Assembly: GCA_009761415.1 (NCBI GenBank)
Contig: QUOL01000002.1
Location: 2,666,001 to 2,730,000, forward strand
Length of the DNA: 64,000 bases
Origin: Sarcomyxa edulis
Taxonomy: Eukaryota > Basidiomycota > Agaricomycetes > Agaricales > Mycenaceae
Reading direction: 5' to 3'
The first letter of the stretch is position 1, and the number at the start of each line of letters is the position of its first letter. Position numbers and translations under genes: made by a program. The notes beneath the pieces are model-generated. The model did no database searches, was not told where the DNA came from, and saw nothing but the letters and a program-made list of their open reading frames with translations. Shown here piece after piece: positions 59,620 to 64,000 of this stretch.

Positions 59620-60421
59620 CTATTCAATCTCTTCTTCGCTTTCCTCTTCATCATCCTCCTCTTCATCATCTTCATCCTCCTCCTCTTCATCATTTTCGTC
59701 ATTCTCATTCTCATCATTCTCGTCATCGTCATCCTCATCTTCGATACCTTGGTCTGTGTCTTGTGGTGGGCCTGGCGGTTGTTGTGCCTGCTGAGGTTGT
59801 GGTGGCTGATTCGAGGCGGCGCCACTAGCCATCTTCCTCGCTTGCTCGGCCTTCTCCGCTTCCACCTTTGCCTCATCTACAGGTAGTAATTCGTCTAACG
59901 CCAGATCTCGCCATCGCAGTGTCCCGTTTACCCCTCCTCCGGCATACCCCATATCTTCAAACAACGCTCGCGACGTAGGATCGTATGGTGGTCGTGGCCT
60001 CGCTGCTGGATGCTTAATATTTGTGGGGTTTCCGTACGGATACGAAGGGTGGACCTGTGAAGGCAGTACAGTGCCCATAGCAGAAGTCAATACAGCCGCC
60101 ATATATTTGAAATGAGTCGAGAATGGACATCAGAATGCTCACTGTCTGATTCATCAGGATTTGGTGGGATCATATGCGCTGGTATGTCAAGTTCTACCCA
60201 GTACCCAAACGCGTGAGCCGCGTCTTTCGCGCGAAAATGAAACGCTCTAGGGCTCACCGACCATCATCCGAAAGGTCTCCATTAATGTAGTCCACTGTTT
60301 CCAGCGTGTCGAGAACCTGCAAGTCGTGCCTTGTCATATGTAGGTAGCAGTAAGTCAAATCCTAAACCTGGATGAGTACTTGTGAACTCGCGTAATAGGA
60401 ACGATATCTACTAACGGTCAT
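59620..60421 (-). CDS. Small hypothetical protein with acidic C-terminal tail
   Basis: The main exon (60054-59620) is a clear frame: VHPSYPYGNPTNIKHPAARP, YDPTSRALFEDMGYAGGGVN, LRWRDLALDELLPVDE, then a Gln/Pro stretch and about 45 residues almost wholly Asp/Glu (with Asn). Upstream, 60421-60416, 60316-60262 and 60178-60129 can be spliced in frame to give MTVLDTLETVDYINGDLSDD and AHMIPPNPDES, 181 aa in all; the last of those donors (GTCCAT) is weak. Alternatively translation starts at a Met near 60102. I do not recognise the family. An acidic tail of this kind is seen in histone- or ribosome-binding proteins. It converges with Rrp4, leaving only 34 bases between stop codons. Confidence 0.55.
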
Positions 60422-63400
60422 GGTATATGATATTTGCGGAGATTTTGGGACAGCGTGAGTTGGAGCGTAACTATGAGAAGGAGAGAGTTATCGTGTTGTA
60501 TGTCGTTGGAACGTTTTTGCGTGCAGGCGTCAATTGTCAAGAGCGCGAACCTGGAGCGCTTCCTCCGATCGCGGAGTGTACTTTTGAAGCGGAGATTGAC
60601 CAAATGCGCAGCTTGCCGAAAGTTATCAAGTTGCACAGCGGCCACCTCCAAGTTATGTATATCATGTTCTAGCCACCACAGGAATGCCGTTGGCATTACT
60701 TCTCGAACACCCACAGGACAATGCGGACGTAGACCACCTTTTGGCTTCTGTCGGCAACGTTTTCAGGGATTCCACCAATCCACTGGTCTAGGGTACGTAT
60801 TTTCACACCGATTCTATAGAGTACTGCCATTTGGTATGTTCTCGTACACTAATCCCACTCTCGCCGTACTGAACGCTCATGAATATATAGCACTTATCGC
60901 CGCTACAGCGCCAAACTGGAATTTGCAGCTGACTCAAGCATCTCGGACGGTTTCGACTGCAATTTGAGGTAAATTACACAGGATGCATGAGTGGCGCGAA
61001 AGTCCACAAGGCCAGTCTAATCTTATTGTGAGTTTTCACGTTGTTCTATCGTCTAGCTATCTGCCGTGTTATTGAAGGAATAAACTTAGATCTGTCTTCA
61101 ATAGCTATAACGCTTCATGCGTCGCGTGCTGTTTGATTTGCTCGAACCGGTGATGCTCTATGATGCCCAGCCAACCTACGTGATCAACCTACGTGATTTC
61201 AACAAGTGCCAAGAACTTTCTCGAGAGATATTAAAAGGGAGGTGGCCATCTCACCGCGCCCATCATTAACTCTCTAGACTCTCTAATGACACGCTGCTTT
61301 GATAGACATGTCTTCACAGAAGGAGAGCCAATTGGATCCAGACAGGAAGTTCAGAACCACATAACCGCGCAGACGATGCGACGGAAGCGCTTGCAGGTCT
61401 CAACCCAAGTATTGATTGTCAAGGAACGGGAATCTTATTCTTGTTTGCGGGCAGTGCACAGTGATCTCTTCAGGCGGATTTTGAAATTGCTTCCGTTCCA
61501 GATTGAAACGGACATCATCAACTTGACGTGGTCGACACGGTTATTACATGTCTTTTATCTCCTGTTAAGACGAAGACGAGGTACGTTCCCGTTACTATCA
61601 ACGAGATCTCCGGCATTATTGTCGACAACCGTACCCGAAACTCTCTTTTCCTTTATCTTCCTCAGGCATCTCAGTTCATTCCTCGAACTGACTTGTGTCC
61701 ATGGTCCATATATTCGACCCGGCGTATGGATACATAGTAGCCCCATAGGGGACATAGCGCAGAATTTGACTGCTGACAAGTGCGTATTCGGACCGAACCC
61801 GAGGATTGTACAAAACTATCATAGCGCAGACGCATAAACGCTTTCGATTAGGTCATCCATAATGGAAACGTATATTCTCTACATCTCGAATGACTTGCGC
61901 GAGATTCTGCTGATCCCACTATCTCTTTCCGAATTTTAGGTCATTAATCGGTGGTATGTGCTCATAATGGTCCACGTACAATGATCGTGTTTGTCGCCGT
62001 GACGTATCTCCATTCTTCGTGACCCACATCTATCCTCGTTCCTTCGCATCGAGGCAGCCTTCCCAGAGCTAGCACACATGGTTCCACAGAAGGATATATT
62101 GACAGCCACCGTTTCTGACAGTTTTTACTACCTATGGACCGTGCCCTCACCGAATTCACCGAGCAATTTCTTATGTCTGGTCCTTTGGATGCCTTGAGGG
62201 TGCCCTTTATTCCGGAGACGTAAACCGCATGAGCGAGAAGTCCTCGTAGGACCTCTTCGACGATTTTATGGCATGTGCATCTGATTTCCTCCCGTCTGGC
62301 AGGATGCTCGTATCTTACGTGACGCGCAAAATATGTCCCTCGGATGCTAGGAAGCTCTACTAGTAGTCCCTCCGTCACCGGTTTCGTCGACGCAGTCACA
62401 ACTTCTCTAGCTCGTATCCTGATCATGTCAACTTAGGTGAAACGGCCTAGCGCCATTCTGCGACCATTCGAGACTTCAGAGGTTCATGTCCTAAACTTGG
62501 GAGATATGCGTCCTCCATATTTGTTGCGTTCCTCTTTTCTGTCCATCGATAAGGAATCTACTGCTTTCTAGACCATAGCACTGCGTACTCCGTCAAGCTT
62601 CCTCCCCGACCTTATCGCAGTGCCACTAGCAGCTAGCCAGTTCCGTGGCCACAACTGGAGTCTCGCCATAATCCTGGTAACGACACGGCTATTATCGTAG
62701 AAGTCGTGAGTCAAACACAACGAACGCTCGGAGCTGAGCATGATTCGGATCCGTGATACAAACACAAGGCGAAATCGATGGTATGATAGAAGGAGGTCGA
62801 ACCGCACCCGCGTCCTGAATGATGATACCGATGTCTGCGAATTTGAAATCCGCAAAAAAAGCTAGCTGCCCAATGCCATCTCGCGGATCATTCTGCGAAT
62901 ACATGTTCTTGGGACTTTGTTTGTTTCCTTGTCAGTCGTCGGTCCCCTCGAAATCCCTTTCTCTGATCATCGCAGTTTGTGTTCCGGCCTCTCATCTTTG
63001 TACCGATCATCGTCAGTGGGTCGGGAAGTACACCTCCACAAGGCTTGTTATGACTCCATCATGTCGTACCGGTTCATCCCTATTGATCCCGGATACAGCA
63101 GCCCTCGTAGAACCCGCGAGGCTCACATTGCGATGCATATGGACAGTGGCAAATGGCGATTAAATCCAGGTTGCTCTAGAGTGGCTTGATTCATCATGGT
63201 GTGGTAATTCTTCTGTTTAATTTCGATAATCTTGATAGCTATAGGAAAATGTTCCTTCAATTGGTTGTGGTCGTTCAAACGCTCGAGTTCCGACTCCTTG
63301 TGCTCAAATCCAGAATTTTAACGATTCCAATTCACTCGTTCCTTCGTTCGCAAGTCATTTCTTCCCTTCTCATGTCAGGATCGGCGGGGGGCCAAACCGA

Positions 63401-64000
63401 GACGTTCGCCTCCCGCGGTGGTACGGGATGGGGAAGAGCATTCGGACGCCGTTGTCGCTCATCTCTGCTGTAAGGCTTTTAGTGTGTTTTTTGCTGACAA
63501 GGCTACAAGAAGCTTTCTGTTGACTTCGAAACCGACGGCGATTAGCCGTTGTTCGACTCACAGACGCCGACCGTCGATAAGGCTGTAAACATGCGGTCAA
63601 GTCGCAAAACTCTCAGTCCCCGGCGTTTTAGGTCGGACATTCCCCTTGTGCATGTACTTTTTCTTATTTATACATTCGTTGCTCGAGGTTTTTGGAGTTT
63701 CATCGGTACGGCGCCCTGTTTGTAATCCCAAGTTGTTGATAGTCAAAATACAGGCTATTAGTGCGGGGGTTGCATCGATAAGCATCAAAAAATCAGCACC
63801 ACAAAAATCAGAATTTCACCACCGGTGTCAAGTACCAACACAACGTAGGATAGTGGCCAGCCCTGCAGGTATGGATGGGACAGTCGTGTCTACTTGTTGA
63901 ATTCAGCGGCAATACATGAGAATCTCGACAGCTATAGTAAGACTTCAGACTTACCTGCAAAAAGATCCAAAGACCGTGTGTTGATTTCTCGTATACCAGA
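60422..64000. other. Gene-poor region at the right end
   Basis: I find no intact gene in the last 3.6 kb. Open frames exist on both strands (60434-60967 plus; 61286-61837 plus; 61962-62426 minus; 62568-62855 minus) but none has a clear domain, and no set of exons joins them convincingly. A TATA-like ATTAAAAGG near 61228 and a frame with a WSTRLLHVFYLLLRR hydrophobic stretch (about 61530) hint at a decayed membrane-protein gene. The extreme right end is cut by the window. Confidence 0.4.

Noticed and set aside
60434..60967. 177-aa open frame on the plus strand
   Set aside because: Overlapped by other frames on both strands and shows no domain; it lies head-to-head with the acidic-tail gene and could be leader or promoter sequence.
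61286..61837. Possible DUF6533-type membrane protein
   Set aside because: The hydrophobic run resembles that family only loosely, and no set of exons restores a full reading frame.

Overview
This window looks like nuclear DNA of a basidiomycete fungus, most likely an agaricomycete (mushroom-forming). Genes are broken by many short GT-AG introns (mostly 45-75 nt). The gene set includes a divergent histone H3/H4 pair, HP1, an intron-rich sirtuin, small thaumatin-like proteins and F-box families. No operons, Shine-Dalgarno sites, CRISPR arrays, rRNA or tRNA genes were seen. Coordinates below come from splicing by eye: I required consensus splice sites, frame continuity and a total CDS length divisible by three.

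Layout. 0-1.6 kb: 3' part of an APP1-type phosphatidate phosphatase. 1.8-6.8 kb: two paralogous F-box-like genes flanking a small HEXXH protein gene. 7.3-9.6 kb: two tandem small thaumatin-like proteins. 10.9-14.5 kb: an F-BAR/RhoGAP (Rgd1-type) gene. 14.9-16.3 kb: an F-box gene with a second exon. 17.5-18.8 kb: divergent H4 and H3; the H3 has a five-residue tail insertion. 20.1-21.1 kb: an unknown coiled-coil gene. 21.5-22.7 kb: a degenerate-looking tRNA 2'-phosphotransferase-like locus. 22.8-25.5 kb: a 17-exon Sir2-family gene with 7-, 9- and 12-nt microexons. 25.6-26.6 kb: a secreted CE12-like SGNH esterase. 27.4-31.0 kb: an RTC4-domain protein. 31.8-32.7 kb: an unknown intronless ORF. 33.6-35.1 kb: a KAT14-like GNAT acetyltransferase. 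35.6-39.7 kb: two SDR genes with the ruined remains of a third copy between them. 40.0-42.2 kb: a DUF1771/Smr protein, divergent from a DUF2015 gene. 42.9-46.7 kb: gene-poor DNA holding a 899-bp transposon with 130-bp inverted repeats and a 9-bp target duplication. 46.7-49.0 kb: a large disordered protein. 49.5-52.8 kb: a 905-aa single-pass membrane protein. 53.6-60.1 kb: HP1, Y14 (RBM8A), a MYND-finger protein, exosome Rrp4 and a small acidic protein. 60.4-64 kb: no credible intact gene.

Themes. Several genes deal with chromatin (H3, H4, Sir2, HP1, KAT14-like, possibly RTC4) and RNA (Y14, Rrp4, Smr, TPT1-like), but they are not arranged in a way that implies a joint system. Recent change is concentrated in the duplicated families (F-box, thaumatin-like, SDR) and around the transposon. 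The best leads for something undescribed are the altered H3 tail, the TPT1-like locus lacking the family's core motif, the MULE-type element and the HEXXH protein between the F-box paralogues.
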